Source: Bradyrhizobium diazoefficiens USDA 110
Lineage (GTDB): Bacteria > Pseudomonadota > Alphaproteobacteria > Rhizobiales > Xanthobacteraceae
Assembly: GCF_000011365.1 (NCBI RefSeq)
Contig: NC_004463.1
Span: forward strand, 5,256,001-5,320,000
Direction of reading: 5' to 3'
DNA length: 64,000 bases
This document shows, in pieces, positions 9,952 to 20,430 of this stretch; within the stretch, counting starts at the first letter, position 1; each line of letters starts with the position of its first letter. Under the pieces are notes generated by a model. The model searched no databases and had not been told where the DNA came from. It saw only the letters and a list, made by a program, of their open reading frames with translations. A program made the translations under genes and the position numbers.

Positions 9952-11743
9952 CTACCGCATCTCGTCCGGGGCATGGACGCCGAGGATGGCGAGGCCCGAT
10001 GCCAGGACCGAGACGACGCCCTGGACCATGGCCAGTCGCGCCTTTGTAAGATCTGCATCATTATTGATAATGAAGCGTAAATAGGGCAAATCGCGCCCCT
10101 TCGTCCAAAGTGCGTGAAATTCGCTCGCTAAGTCATAGAGATAAAAGGCAATCCGGTGCGGCTCATGGGCCGCGGCGGCGGCTTCCAGCATCCGCGGATA
10201 AATTGCGAGACGCTTGAGAAGGTCGAGCTCCACCGGGTCCGACAGCCGCTCCACCGCCGACTCACTGAGCCAGGCGATGCGCTTGGCGGTATCATCCGGC
10301 AGGTCCGGGAACACCTCAGCCCGTGCGTTGCGGAAGATCGAGTGACCGCGGGCGTGGCCGTACTGGACGTAGAACACCGGGTTGTCGCGCGACTGTTCCA
10401 TGACCTTGGCGAGGTCGAAGTCGAGCACCGCGTCGTTCTTGCGATAGAGCATCATGAAGCGGACGGCGTCCTGGCCGACTTCATCCACCACCTCACGCAA
10501 GGTGACGAAGTCCCCGCTCCGCTTCGACATTTTCACCGGCTCGCCGTTGCGCAGCAGCTTCACGAGCTGGACGATCTTGACGTCGAGCGCGCCCTTGCCC
10601 GAGGTCGTCGCCTTCACCGCCGCCTGCATGCGCTTGATGTAGCCGCCATGGTCGGCGCCCCCAGACGTCGATCATCTCCGCAAAACCACGGTCGAACTTG
10701 TTCTTGTGGTAGGCGATGTCGGAGGCGAAGTAGGTATAGGAATTGTCCGACTTGATCAGCGGACGATCGACGTCGTCGCCATAGGCGGTCGCCTTGAACA
10801 GCAACTGCTCGCGATCTTCCCAATCCTCGACCGGCGCCCCCTTCGGCGGCGGCAGGCGGCCTTCGTAGATGTCGCCCTTGGCCTTCAGGAAATCGATGGT
10901 CTCGGCAACCTTGTTGTTGCCGCTCTCGATCAGCGAGCGCTCCGAGAAGAACACGTCGTGACGGATGTTGAGGGCGGCGAGATCGTCCTTGATCTCGTCC
11001 ATCATCATCGCGATCGCCTTGGCGCGCACGGTCGGAAGCCATTCGGCTTCCGTCATCGCGCGCAACTTGTCGCCGTGTTCCTTCGCCAGCGCCTGCCCGA
11101 CCGGCTTCAGATAGTCGCCGGGATAGAGGCCTTCCGGGATGGCGCCGATGTCCTCGCCGAGCGCCTCGCGATACCTCAGGAACGCGGAGCGTGCGAGCAC
11201 GTCGACCTGGGCGCCGGCATCGTTGATGTAATATTCGCGGGTGACGTCGTGGCCGCCGAACTGGAGCAGGCTCGCGAGCGCGTCGCCGAACACGGCGCCG
11301 CGGCAATGACCGACATGCATCGGTCCGGTCGGATTGGCCGAGACGTATTCGACATTGACCTTCGAGCCGCCGCGGACGCGGCCGTAATCGGCGCCCTCGC
11401 GCAGCACCGTCCGCAGCGCTTCTGCCCAGGCGGCAGGCTTCAGCGTCAGGTTGATGAAGCCGGGGCCGGCGACATCGACCTTGGCGATCAGCGCGTCCGC
11501 GCGCAGCCGCTCGGCGATCTGCTCGGCGAGATCGCGGGGCTTCGCCTTTGCCTCTTTCGCAAGCACCATGGCGGCGTTGGTCGCCATGTCGCCATGGGAG
11601 GCATCGCGCGGCGGCTCGACCACCACGCGCGAGAAATCGATGCCCTCGGGCCAGCTGGCATCCGCCGCGAGCGCGCGGCAGGCGGCGTGCACGCGTGCGA
11701 GCACGTCAGCGAACAGGTGCAGGGATGAGGATGTGTCGCGCAT
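9952..11743 (-). pseudogene. argS: Arginyl-tRNA synthetase, interrupted by an apparent +1 frameshift
   Basis: Together two frames encode a ~596-aa class I arginyl-tRNA synthetase. The upstream part (11743 to about 10660) starts [15 protein letters not shown] and holds the HIGH-type motif ([17 protein letters not shown]); the downstream part (about 10660 to 9952) holds the KMSKS-type motif ([19 protein letters not shown]) and the anticodon-binding domain. On the coding strand the break is a run of five G (plus-strand C run 10658-10662). With four G the reading would be the family sequence [15 protein letters not shown]; with five it turns into an Arg-rich run. Because argS is normally essential, a sequencing or assembly error is the likeliest cause, but a real frameshift cannot be excluded. 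Confidence 0.9.
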
Positions 11744-11752
11744 GGCCGCCGC

Positions 11753-12961
11753 CTAACGCAAATCCGGGGTCGAGTCAAAGAGCCGCTGGTGCTCGGTCAG
11801 GGCGAAACGGTCGGTCATTCCGGCAATGAAATTGCCGATCCGCCGGGCCCGGTCGCCCTCATTGTCCGCCTCCGCCCCCGTGAGCCATTCCGGCGGCAGC
11901 TCGGCCGGCGATTTCAGGTATTTCGCGAACAGGTCGAACAGGATCTGTTTGGCCTCCCCCATCACCCGCATCACCCGCTTGTGACGGTACATGTGCTGGT
12001 AGAGGAAGCGCTTGATGGCGGCCTCCTCCTCGGCGACGTCAGCGGGGAACGCGATCAGCGCCCGGCTCTGTTGGCGCACGTCCTGGGCCGATTGCGGCTT
12101 GGTGGCGGCAAGGTTCTTCTGCGCCTCCGCAAACACCGCACCGATCAGATGCGAGATCAGCTCGCGCACCAGCTCGGCGCCGCGCCTGACATCTTCGAGA
12201 TCGGGATAATGCGCTGAGGTTTCGGCGATGATCGCAGCTGTGAGCGGCATCGCCTTGAGATCGTCGAGGTCGAACAGGCCGGCACGCAGGCCGTCGTCGA
12301 TGTCGTGGGCGTCATAGGCGATGTCGTCGGCGATCGCGGCGACCTGCGCCTCCAGCGAGGCGAAGCTCCACAATTCAAGATCGTAGACCTTGATGTAGTC
12401 GGCGATGCCGACGGGAATGCCATGCTCGCGATAGTGTCCGACCGGCGCACCGCTGCGATCGGTCAGAGGGCCGTTGTGCTTGACGATTCCCTCCAGCGAC
12501 TCCCAGGTCAGGTTCAGCCCGTCGAATTCGGGGTAGCGGTGCTCCAGCGCCGCGACGACGCGCAAGGCCTGGGCGTTGTGGTCGAAGCCGCCAAATTCCT
12601 TCAGGCAGGCATCCAGCGCCCGCTCCCCGGCGTGCCCGAACGGCGGATGGCCGAGATCGTGCGCGAGCGCCAGGGTTTCCGTGAGGTCCTCGTCGAGCCC
12701 GAGCTGCCGGGCCAGCGCGCGAGCGATCTGCGCCACCTCCAGCGAATGGGTCAGCCGGGTGCGGTAGTGGTCGCCCTCGTGGAACACGAACACCTGGGTC
12801 TTGTACTTCAGGCGGCGGAACGCGGTTGAGTGGATCACCCGGTCGCAATCCCGGCGGAACGGGCTGCGGGTCCGGCTCGGCGGCTCGGCGACCAGCCGGC
12901 CGCGGCTGCGATCGGGGTCGCAGGCATAGGGCGCGTGGGGGGCTGCCATTCCGACGGACAC
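11753..12961 (-). CDS. dgt: Deoxyguanosinetriphosphate triphosphohydrolase-like protein
   Basis: A 402-aa HD-superfamily hydrolase, the type that removes triphosphate from dNTPs. The metal-binding residues are in [15 protein letters not shown], the HD pair in [18 protein letters not shown], and the later Asp in [16 protein letters not shown]. The frame opens with GTG at 12961; an ATG 12 bases later (12949) is an alternative. Only 9 bases separate it from argS, suggesting co-transcription. It diverges from erpA across a 124-bp promoter region. Confidence 0.93.
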   Translation of the reverse strand: MSVGMAAPHAPYACDPDRSRGRLVAEPPSRTRSPFRRDCDRVIHSTAFRRLKYKTQVFVFHEGDHYRTRLTHSLEVAQIARALARQLGLDEDLTETLALAHDLGHPPFGHAGERALDACLKEFGGFDHNAQALRVVAALEHRYPEFDGLNLTWESLEGIVKHNGPLTDRSGAPVGHYREHGIPVGIADYIKVYDLELWSFASLEAQVAAIADDIAYDAHDIDDGLRAGLFDLDDLKAMPLTAAIIAETSAHYPDLEDVRRGAELVRELISHLIGAVFAEAQKNLAATKPQSAQDVRQQSRALIAFPADVAEEEAAIKRFLYQHMYRHKRVMRVMGEAKQILFDLFAKYLKSPAELPPEWLTGAEADNEGDRARRIGNFIAGMTDRFALTEHQRLFDSTPDLR

Positions 12962-13085
12962 GGCGAATTTAGTCCCTATCCATTTGATTCTGCGTATGGT
13001 GGCACTTAACTATGCCGGACGCGGGATACCAAATGAATTGGGCGAGTAACCTTGGTATGACGCCACCGACGATCGGAGACCTGAG

Positions 13086-13415
13086 ATGACGACTGCCGTG
13101 ACCATCAGTGACCGGGCCGCACGCCGGATTGGGGAGATCCTCAAGGGCGAAGGGTCAGGCGCGATGCTGCGCATCTCGGTCGAGGGCGGCGGCTGTTCCG
13201 GCTTTCAGTACAAGTTCGACATCGACCGCGACCGCACCGACGACGATCTCGTGATCGAGCAGGACAATGCGGTGGTGCTGGTCGATTCCGCCTCCCAGCC
13301 TTTCCTGGCGGGATCGCAGGTCGATTTCGTGGACGACCTGATCGGCGCCTCGTTCCGCGTCAACAATCCCAACGCGACGGCGTCCTGCGGCTGCGGGACC
13401 AGCTTCTCGATCTGA
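13086..13415 (+). CDS. erpA: Iron-sulfur cluster insertion protein (A-type carrier)
   Basis: A 109-aa HesB/IscA/ErpA-type protein that carries and inserts Fe-S clusters. The three conserved cysteines are in GGGCSGFQYKFD and, near the C-terminus, CGCGTSFSI. It is monocistronic, divergent from dgt, and its stop is 4 bases from the convergent stop of the sensor-kinase gene. The length and the C-terminal CGCG spacing fit ErpA; IscA cannot be excluded by eye. Dependent enzymes in the window include IlvD. Confidence 0.9.
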   Translation: MTTAVTISDRAARRIGEILKGEGSGAMLRISVEGGGCSGFQYKFDIDRDRTDDDLVIEQDNAVVLVDSASQPFLAGSQVDFVDDLIGASFRVNNPNATASCGCGTSFSI

Positions 13416-13419
13416 GCGC

Positions 13420-15747
13420 TTACGCGCCGGTGATCTGCCTTTCTTCCTCTGTCCACTCGACCTCGACCGGCATCAGCTCCGGCTGAAGCGGCGCGTCGTC
13501 CGATGCCACGTGGTTCAGCGCCCGCAGCAACGCCGCGACCAGCGCGGGCTTGCGCAGCGGCTTTGCCAAAAAGTCCGACATGCCCGCCTCGCGGCAGATC
13601 TTGACGTCTTCGGGGAAGGCGTTGGCGGTGAGCGCGATGATCGGCAGGGCCTCGAAGCGGCCGCCTTGCGCGCGGATCGCCCGGGTTGCGGCAAGGCCGT
13701 CCATGTCGGGCATGCGCACGTCCATCAGAACGACATCGTAGTCCCCCTCCGAGGCCGCCGCGACGGCCTCGACGCCGTCGGTGACGACGCGCAGCTCGAC
13801 ATCGAAGGCACCGAGCATCTTGCTCACGACCAGGCGGTTGACGGCATCGTCCTCGGCGACCAGCACCTTCAGTGGTCGGTCGAGCTCGGCGATATGCGCC
13901 TTGAGCTCGTCGGCCTCGTCGCGGCCGGCCGCCTGGTCGGATGCCGGCGCCTGGCTCCAGGGCAGCACCAGCGTGAAGCGGAAGGTCGAGCCCTCGCCCG
14001 GCGTCGAGGTGACGCCGATCGTGCCGCCCATCTGCTCGATGATGCGCCGGGAGATCGCGAGCCCCAGCCCGGTGCCGCCGAAGCGGCGGCTGATCGAGGC
14101 GTCGGCCTGGGCGAAATCGCTGAAGAGCAGGCCGAGTTTTTCGGGCGCGATGCCGATGCCGCTGTCCTTGACGGTCCATTCGACGGTCGCCAGCAGGTCG
14201 CGCCGCGTCTGGCAGGTGGCCGAGATCGTCACCTCGCCTTCGTCGGTGAACTTCACCGCGTTGGACGCGAGGTTGAGCAGCACCTGGCGGATGCGCGCGA
14301 CGTCGCCGCGCAGCGTCGGCGGCAGGTTCGGATCGAGCTCGACCTTGACCGTGAGCCCCTTGCTCTTGGCGCTCGCGCGCACGACGGTCGCGACCGTCTC
14401 GACCAGCGCATGCGGTGCGAAGTCGATCGCCTCGAATGCGAAGCGGCCGGCCTCCAGCTTGGACAGATCGAGGATGTCGTTGAGGATGCGCTGCAGGTTG
14501 TCGCCGGACTCGCGGATCGTGGCGACGGCCTCGCGCTGCTCCGGATCGAGCCTGGTCTCGAGCAGCATGCTGGCGAGCCCGAGCACGCCGTTCATGGGCG
14601 TACGGATCTCATGGCTCATCACGGCGAGGAAGTCGGACTTGGCGCGGCTCTCGGCCTCGGCCTTTTCCGCGCGCCAGCGCTCGGTCACGTCGCGGCCGAA
14701 GCCGCGATAGCCGAGGAACTGGCCGTCGCGGTCGTAGGCCGGCTTCGCCGTGAACGACCACAGCCGCGCCTCGCCGCCGGCAACGACCTTGAGGTTCATT
14801 TCGTGCAGCGGCTCGGCATGTTCCATCAGGCCGACGATGTTGTAGGCCGCGCTCTTGTCCTCGGGGCAGAGCATGTCGAGCACGTCGGCGAAATGCGAGC
14901 CCTTCAGCAATGGAAGCGGCAGCTGCGCCACATCGGCGAAGCGCTCGGGCACGTCGACCAGGTGTCCCTCGGCGTCGGTCTGCCACAGCCAGTCGCTGGC
15001 GTTCTCCTGGAAATCCTTCAGCAGCAGCGAGATGATCTCGGTCTGACGCTCGAGCTCGAGCTGCGCCTTGAGATTGCCGAGGAACAGGTTGCCTTGCGAG
15101 ACGATGTTGCGCGCCATGAAGAACGCGAACAGCAGCAGGAACCCCGCGGTCACCAGATACGGCCCGGCGCCGCACAATAGCAGCGCGCCGGCGCAGCCGA
15201 CCGTCATGGTGGCGAGATAGACGAGGCCGGCGCGCGGGAAGGTCGAGAGCGTGAAGGCGCCGCCGGACATCATGCCGACCATCAGGCAGGCCAGGATCAG
15301 CTGGCTGGTCGGCTCGATGTGGCTGAACAGCGCGAGTGGCAGCGTGCCCCAGATCGCGGCGAGGAAGAAGGCCTGCCGCAGCATGTGCCGTGCGGCGCGG
15401 GGCGAAGCCTCCTGCGGCGGGTTCCGATACGACCGCCGCCACGAACGTACCGCGAGCGAGGCGGTGGCGGCGAGCGTCAGGCCCCAGATCGCGAGGAAGT
15501 CGTTCCAGCCCCTGCCCCAAAACAGGATCAGCACGATGGCGACGTTGAGCATGGTGACGGCCATTGTCACCGGGATCAGCCGCGTCACCGCGTCGATCTG
15601 CTTGGCGCGGATCCGGCCCAGCTCGCGCTCGCTGAGATCGGCGGTCAGGCCGTCCTCGATCTCGAAGCCGCCGAGCCAGTACAGGAACGCGCCGACCAGT
15701 CCGTCGCGCGGCTCAGCCTGTTGTGAAGTTTCGACCCGCCATCCCAT
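13420..15747 (-). CDS. Membrane-bound hybrid sensor histidine kinase
   Basis: A 775-aa hybrid kinase. Five or six membrane helices lie at roughly residues 55-215, followed by a coiled linker and a PAS domain (~245-355, ending FGRDVTERW). The HisKA domain has the phosphoacceptor His in [19 protein letters not shown] (~His379), then an HATPase domain with N box ([16 protein letters not shown]) and G boxes ([17 protein letters not shown]). A C-terminal receiver (~630-745) has its Asp in [13 protein letters not shown]. There is no partner regulator or Hpt gene nearby, so the signal and target are unknown. It converges with erpA. Confidence 0.93.
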   Translation of the reverse strand: MGWRVETSQQAEPRDGLVGAFLYWLGGFEIEDGLTADLSERELGRIRAKQIDAVTRLIPVTMAVTMLNVAIVLILFWGRGWNDFLAIWGLTLAATASLAVRSWRRSYRNPPQEASPRAARHMLRQAFFLAAIWGTLPLALFSHIEPTSQLILACLMVGMMSGGAFTLSTFPRAGLVYLATMTVGCAGALLLCGAGPYLVTAGFLLLFAFFMARNIVSQGNLFLGNLKAQLELERQTEIISLLLKDFQENASDWLWQTDAEGHLVDVPERFADVAQLPLPLLKGSHFADVLDMLCPEDKSAAYNIVGLMEHAEPLHEMNLKVVAGGEARLWSFTAKPAYDRDGQFLGYRGFGRDVTERWRAEKAEAESRAKSDFLAVMSHEIRTPMNGVLGLASMLLETRLDPEQREAVATIRESGDNLQRILNDILDLSKLEAGRFAFEAIDFAPHALVETVATVVRASAKSKGLTVKVELDPNLPPTLRGDVARIRQVLLNLASNAVKFTDEGEVTISATCQTRRDLLATVEWTVKDSGIGIAPEKLGLLFSDFAQADASISRRFGGTGLGLAISRRIIEQMGGTIGVTSTPGEGSTFRFTLVLPWSQAPASDQAAGRDEADELKAHIAELDRPLKVLVAEDDAVNRLVVSKMLGAFDVELRVVTDGVEAVAAASEGDYDVVLMDVRMPDMDGLAATRAIRAQGGRFEALPIIALTANAFPEDVKICREAGMSDFLAKPLRKPALVAALLRALNHVASDDAPLQPELMPVEVEWTEEERQITGA

Positions 15748-15880
15748 CCGTGGAACCTTTTCCGTATCAATGGCCTGCGGTCCGCTTAAGCCGGGTTAAT
15801 TTTGTGGGAGATTTTGCGGCGTCCTTGACGGAGGCGTTTGCATTTTGTTCTAACGGGTGCCCCTGCCCGGAGCCGTCGAA

Positions 15881-16678
15881 ATGCCCATCAGAGTAGCCAC
15901 CTGGAACGTCAACTCGGTCCGGCAGCGGATCGACCTGCTCCTGACCTGGCTGAAGGAGTGCCAGCCGGACATCGTCTGCCTCCAGGAGATCAAATGCGTC
16001 GATGAGGCCTTCCCGCGCCTGGAGATCGAGGCGCTCGGCTACAACGTGGTCACGCACGGGCAGAAGACGTTCAACGGCGTCGCCCTGCTCTCGAAGCTCC
16101 GCTTCGACGAGACCAAGTCGGGGCTGGCCGGCGACGACGAGGACGCGCATGCTCGCTTCCTCGAGGGCGTGGTGACGCTCAAGCACGGGGTGCTGCGCAT
16201 CGCCTGCCTCTATCTGCCCAACGGCAACCCGGTCGGGACCGAGAAATATCCCTATAAGCTCAAATGGATGTCGCGACTTCTTGAATATTCGAAGGAGCGC
16301 CTCAAGACCGAGGAGCCGCTAATCCTCGCAGGTGACTTCAACGTCATCCCGCATGCCCGCGACGTCCACAATCCGGCGGCATGGACCGAGGACGCCCTGT
16401 TCAAGACGGAGACGCGGGAGAGCTTTCAGTCGCTGCTCGGCCTCGGCCTGACCGATGCCTTGCGGGCCGTCACCGACGAGCCGGGCCTCTACACCTTCTG
16501 GGACTACCAGGCCGGCGCCTGGCAGAAGAACCATGGCCTGCGCATCGACCACCTGCTGCTGTCGCCGCAGGCCAGCGACCGGCTCGCCAATGTCGGCATC
16601 GACAGCTATGTGCGGGCTTGGGAGAAGCCGTCGGACCACGTGCCGGTATGGGCGGATCTGGATCTCGAGGCGGCGTAA
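15881..16678 (+). CDS. xthA: Exodeoxyribonuclease III
   Basis: A 265-aa AP endonuclease / 3'-5' exonuclease of the EEP superfamily acting in base-excision repair. It has the N-terminal RVATWNVNSVRQRI, the metal-binding Glu in CLQEIKCVDEAFP, ILAGDFNVIPHARDVHNP, and the catalytic His in the C-terminal SDHVPVWADL. The ATG at 15881 is chosen because GGAG is 8 bases upstream and the protein then begins MPIRVATWN. It converges with exoR; a strong hairpin spans its stop codon. Confidence 0.96.
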   Translation: MPIRVATWNVNSVRQRIDLLLTWLKECQPDIVCLQEIKCVDEAFPRLEIEALGYNVVTHGQKTFNGVALLSKLRFDETKSGLAGDDEDAHARFLEGVVTLKHGVLRIACLYLPNGNPVGTEKYPYKLKWMSRLLEYSKERLKTEEPLILAGDFNVIPHARDVHNPAAWTEDALFKTETRESFQSLLGLGLTDALRAVTDEPGLYTFWDYQAGAWQKNHGLRIDHLLLSPQASDRLANVGIDSYVRAWEKPSDHVPVWADLDLEAA

Positions 16679-16687
16679 CGCCGCCTC
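16667..16687. terminator. Stem-loop between xthA and exoR
   Basis: A perfect 9-bp stem, GAGGCGGCG / CGCCGCCTC, encloses the loop TAA, which is the xthA stop codon itself. It ends 8 bases from the exoR stop, so it could terminate both convergent transcripts. There is no strong U-tract on either side, so efficiency is uncertain. Confidence 0.55.
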
Positions 16688-16694
16688 TTCGGGA

Positions 16695-17516
16695 TCACTC
16701 CCGGCGGCCCTGCACCCACTGTTCCAGCATTTGCAGGCACATGGCGCGGTCGTCGTCCGAGGCTTTCGCGAAGGCGCGATTGTAGCTTTCCTTGATCCAG
16801 GTCTCTTCGCTGCCGGCGCTGTCGCGCGCCAGCGTCAGCCACATCAGGCCGCGGGCGGCCTGCCGCGGCAGGCGATCGCCGTTGAACAGCATCTGGCCGA
16901 GCAGCGCCTGCGCCTCGTGCTGGCCCTTCTGCGCGGCGAGCCCGAGCCAGCGCGCGCCATAGCGGAAATCCTCGCGCGAGGCGTCCGGCGTCTTCAGATA
17001 CAGCCGGGCGAGATCGTACTGCGCGTCCGCATTGCCGAAATAGGAGGCCGCATAGGAGAACATCTCCCGCGCCCGGTCCTGGTCCGGCTTGATCTTCGAA
17101 TTCGGGATGCCGCTGAGGTAGTAGCGGCCGAGCGCGACGAAGGCATTGGCCACGATCTGCGCCTGAGGCGCCGAGGGACTGTCCTCCGCATGCGCGTTGG
17201 CGATCCGGCTGAAATATTCGAAGGCGCGCACGTCGTCCTGGGCCACGCCGTCGCCATTGGCGTACATGCGGCCAAGTTTCCACTGCGCGATCGGATGGCC
17301 GCCCTCGGCAGCATATTGCAGGGCGCTGAGCGAGGTTTCCTGGGTCGCCGGCGACACCTTGCTGCGCACCGCACCCGCGGCCCCCGGCAAGGTGGTCACG
17401 ACAGGGATGGTCGCGTCCTTCTGGTTGACCGGCGCGCCCTCGAAGGCGAGCGCCGGCACGGCCAGCGCACTGACCCCTAACACAAACGCAACAATGGCAC
17501 GCCTAGATGTCCGCAT
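16695..17516 (-). CDS. exoR: ExoR-type periplasmic Sel1-repeat regulator
   Basis: A 273-aa exported protein: signal peptide MRTSRRAIVAFVLGVSALAV followed by several Sel1/TPR-like repeats (e.g. WKLGRMYANGDGVAQDDVRA, AQYDLARLYLKTP, EAQALLGQMLFNGD). The sequence NAFVALGRYYLSGIPNSKI and the C-terminal ARGLMWLTLARD closely resemble rhizobial ExoR, the periplasmic inhibitor of the ExoS/ChvG-ChvI system that controls exopolysaccharide and motility. That role is inferred from the family. The ATG at 17516 is the natural signal-peptide start; it overlaps the end of ilvD by 14 bases, suggesting read-through from ilvD. Confidence 0.82.
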   Translation of the reverse strand: MRTSRRAIVAFVLGVSALAVPALAFEGAPVNQKDATIPVVTTLPGAAGAVRSKVSPATQETSLSALQYAAEGGHPIAQWKLGRMYANGDGVAQDDVRAFEYFSRIANAHAEDSPSAPQAQIVANAFVALGRYYLSGIPNSKIKPDQDRAREMFSYAASYFGNADAQYDLARLYLKTPDASREDFRYGARWLGLAAQKGQHEAQALLGQMLFNGDRLPRQAARGLMWLTLARDSAGSEETWIKESYNRAFAKASDDDRAMCLQMLEQWVQGRRE

Positions 17517-19227
17517 AGCACTGTTTCTCGTGCGCACCGCCCGGATGGGTGACCGCCCCCCCGACCGCTGGTCCAACCTGCTGAGCATATTTCCAGAGCG
17601 CGCCCGTCGTGTGGTTAGTCGCGCGAGCGCTCCATTTGGTCTTGCGCTGGGCAAGCTCCTGGTCGCTCAATTTTACGTTAAGGGTGCCGGCGACCGCGTC
17701 GATCTCGATGATGTCGCCATCCTCGAGCAGCCCGATCGGGCCGCCGATGGCGGCTTCCGGCCCGACATGGCCGATGCAGAAGCCGCGGGTGGCGCCGGAG
17801 AAGCGGCCGTCAGTGATGAGCGCGATCTTGCCGCCCATGCCCTGCCCGGTCAGCGCCGCGGTGGTCTGGAGCATTTCCCGCATGCCGGGGCCGCCCTTGG
17901 GGCCCTCGTAGCGGATCACGATGACTTCGCCTTCGCGGTATGTGCGGTTCTGGACGGCCTCGAAGGCGTCCTCTTCCCGGTCGAAGCAGCGTGCCGGACC
18001 GGTAAACCTCAGGTTGGACATTCCCGCGACTTTCACGATCGCACCTTCTGGCGCCAAATTGCCCTTCAGACCCACCACACCACCGGTGACGGTGATCGGC
18101 TTGTCTGCCGGGTGCACCACATCCTGGTGCGGATTCCACTTCACGCTCTTGAGGTTTTCGGCGATCGTTCGACCGGTGACCGTAATGCAGTCGCCGTGGA
18201 GAAATCCGTTGTCGAGCAGCGTCTTCATCAGAAGCGGGATGCCACCTACTTCAAACATGTCTTTGGCGACATAACGGCCGCCCGGCTTCAAATCCGCGAC
18301 ATATGGTGTCTTTTTGAAGATTTCGGCGACGTCGAATAAGTCAAACTTGATGCCGCACTCGTGCGCGATCGCCGGCAGGTGCAGCGCAGCATTGGTCGAG
18401 CCGCCGGAGGCCGCGACCACGGCGGCCGCATTCTCCAGCGCCTTGCGGGTGACGATGTCGCGCGGCCGGATGTTCTGGTCGATCAGCTCCATCACCTTCT
18501 CGCCCGCGGTCATGCAGAAGGCGTCGCGGATTTCATACGGTGCCGGAGCACCGGCCGAGTAAGGCAGCGCAAGGCCGATGGCTTCCGAGACGGTCGCCAT
18601 GGTGTTGGCCGTGAACTGCGCGCCGCAGGCACCCGCCGAGGGGCACGCCACGCGCTCGATCTCGTCGAGATCCTCGTCCGACATGGCGCCGACCGAGTGC
18701 TTGCCGACGGCCTCGAACATGTCCTGCACGGTGACCTGCTGCCCGCGGAAGTTGCCGGGCAGGATCGAGCCGCCATAGATGAAGATCGAGGGCACGTTGA
18801 GGCGAACCATCGCCATCATCATGCCCGGCAGCGACTTGTCGCAGCCGGCAAGGCCGACGAGGGCGTCATAGGCATGGCCGCGGACGGTCAGCTCGACGGA
18901 ATCGGCGATGCATTCGCGCGACGGCAGCGAGGAGCGCATGCCGTCATGGCCCATGGCGATGCCGTCGGTCACGGTGATGGTGCAGAATTCGCGGGGTGTG
19001 CCGCCGGCATGCGCGACGCCCTTCTTCACCGCCTGCGCCTGGCGCATCAAAGCGATGTTGCAGGGCGCGGCCTCGTTCCAGCAGGAGGCGACGCCGACGA
19101 AGGGCTGGTGGATCTGCTCCGTCGTCAGACCCATGGCGTAGAAGTAGGAGCGATGGGGCGCGCGCGCAGGGCCTTCCGTCACGTGACGGCTCGGCAGCCT
19201 CTGCTTGATGTTGGTCTTTGCGTTCAT
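17503..19227 (-). CDS. ilvD: Dihydroxy-acid dehydratase
   Basis: A 574-aa IlvD/Edd-family enzyme that converts 2,3-dihydroxy-isovalerate (and -methylvalerate) to the 2-oxo acids in valine and isoleucine synthesis. Fe-S cluster cysteines are in ASCWNEAAPCN, LAGCDKSLPGMMMAM and PSAGACGAQFTANTMA; the C-terminal half has ITDGRFSGATRGFCIGHVGPE. The length suits the shorter (about 570-aa) IlvD branch; sugar-acid dehydratases of the same family are a possible alternative. Its 3' end overlaps exoR. Confidence 0.9.
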   Translation of the reverse strand: MNAKTNIKQRLPSRHVTEGPARAPHRSYFYAMGLTTEQIHQPFVGVASCWNEAAPCNIALMRQAQAVKKGVAHAGGTPREFCTITVTDGIAMGHDGMRSSLPSRECIADSVELTVRGHAYDALVGLAGCDKSLPGMMMAMVRLNVPSIFIYGGSILPGNFRGQQVTVQDMFEAVGKHSVGAMSDEDLDEIERVACPSAGACGAQFTANTMATVSEAIGLALPYSAGAPAPYEIRDAFCMTAGEKVMELIDQNIRPRDIVTRKALENAAAVVAASGGSTNAALHLPAIAHECGIKFDLFDVAEIFKKTPYVADLKPGGRYVAKDMFEVGGIPLLMKTLLDNGFLHGDCITVTGRTIAENLKSVKWNPHQDVVHPADKPITVTGGVVGLKGNLAPEGAIVKVAGMSNLRFTGPARCFDREEDAFEAVQNRTYREGEVIVIRYEGPKGGPGMREMLQTTAALTGQGMGGKIALITDGRFSGATRGFCIGHVGPEAAIGGPIGLLEDGDIIEIDAVAGTLNVKLSDQELAQRKTKWSARATNHTTGALWKYAQQVGPAVGGAVTHPGGAHEKQCYADI

Positions 19228-19621
19228 CGCAAACCAGTTTCCCCGGCCAACCCTTTCAGACCCGAAAAATCAGACCCAAGATTTGAATCGACCTTGGGAT
19301 TTCCCGTTCGCCTCGAGGACCGCCGCTGCCCCTAAAACATTCGAGCAATTTTATTCATGTTCGGGTGTGGCTAAAAAGCGGCGGTGATGCGAACGGCTGA
19401 CGATGAGGGCTTAATCCGGAAGGAGTGTTGCGTGGATGGCACATTCGTTACCGGGAAGACACGGATCGGCCTACTGGGATACCCCCGCGAAGATGACAAT
19501 CCACAACCTGAGATTTCCAGGCGGGTATGACGCGCCCGATCACGCACCACACCTTGGAGTGAGTCGCTGTCGACATCACCAAGCCCGCCATCCCCGGCAG
19601 TGGACACGCACTCTCCACATG

Positions 19622-19699
19622 GTCGTGGCGAGCGCAGCGAAGCAGTCCAGAGTCTTTCCGCTGACGGATTCTGGATTGCTTCGCTGCGCTCGCAATGAC
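19622..19699. repeat. REP-like palindrome, copy 1
   Basis: An imperfect palindrome with arms GCGAGCGCAGCGAAGCAGTCCA and its complement TGGATTGCTTCGCTGCGCTCGC. A near-identical element is at 45580-45658 in this window, with a different loop. This is the common short interspersed palindrome of Bradyrhizobium intergenic regions. Confidence 0.75.
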
Positions 19700-19814
19700 G
19701 GAGCGAGATGCATCGGCGTCATCCTCCAACTCGCATCGTAAATCGCAGACACGCCTTCGCATCCTCGCGGCGGATTTCGCCCGAGCTTTGCTTGATCGCT
19801 CCACCCTCTCAATC

Positions 19815-20430
19815 GAGAGGGCGCAGGGAAGGCCGGGTGCCCGACGGCACCCGCGGTCTGCTGCGCGAAAGCACGCGCAGAGAAACCGCACAGCAGCATA
19901 CAGGTGTAGCCAATCACTCGGCCTTCCCTGCGCAGTGGTTGGACGGCTTATGCCGTGCTCTCCCGGGAGCCGAGTTCGTTCTGGCCTCCCTCACTCTCGC
20001 GAAAGTCGCCGACATCGCGCCGGTTGACGCGACTGCCGCATCCGCAAGAGCTTGACCGTAGCAACGACGGCCAGGACCACACGGTTTTGCCGTACGCACG
20101 GCCCGCCATTTCGCCGCAGTTTTCCCAGCCCTGTCGACGGAGCCGGAAACTTACAGGCGAGACGAACCTGACAGCGTCGCTCATCCAGCACGAAGTCTCG
20201 GGCTCACGGAGAGCAATCCGCCCTGCCCTTAACTCTCGCGCCCGACGCTGCCGCGTCCACCGCAAGCCCGGCTCGCGAAACGTGACGACACAAGATCGCC
20301 CCTCAAGGATGAGCCGGGATGGGCGACACATACGTCAATTCCGAATTTCGGCAAAGTGGAATATTTTTGCGCAAGCGGATTGACCGACCGCGGGGGTGTT
20401 TTGCCCGTCGGGCAACGCAAGATCTCGTAG
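19815..20430. repeat. Putative dispersed structured intergenic element
   Basis: A ~600-bp non-coding block. At its left end a perfect 15-bp inverted repeat (GCGCAGGGAAGGCCG at 19821-19835, complement at 19919-19933) closes a junction holding two internal hairpins: GGGTGCC/GGCACCC (19835-19852) and CTGCGCG/CGCGCAG (19861-19880) within GCGGT/ACCGC (19853-19889). At the right end are CCCGGCTC/GAGCCGGG (20267-20274 and 20311-20318) and TTGCCC/GGGCAA (20401-20415). I recall very similar blocks between genes in other Bradyrhizobium genomes, often mis-annotated as small proteins; this is memory, not a search. Function unknown. Confidence 0.5.

Noticed and set aside
19448..20331. Several small frames on both strands in the ilvD upstream region
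   Set aside because: They overlap each other and the repeats, are Arg/Ser/Cys-rich, and correspond to segments I recall as frequently mis-annotated repeat DNA.
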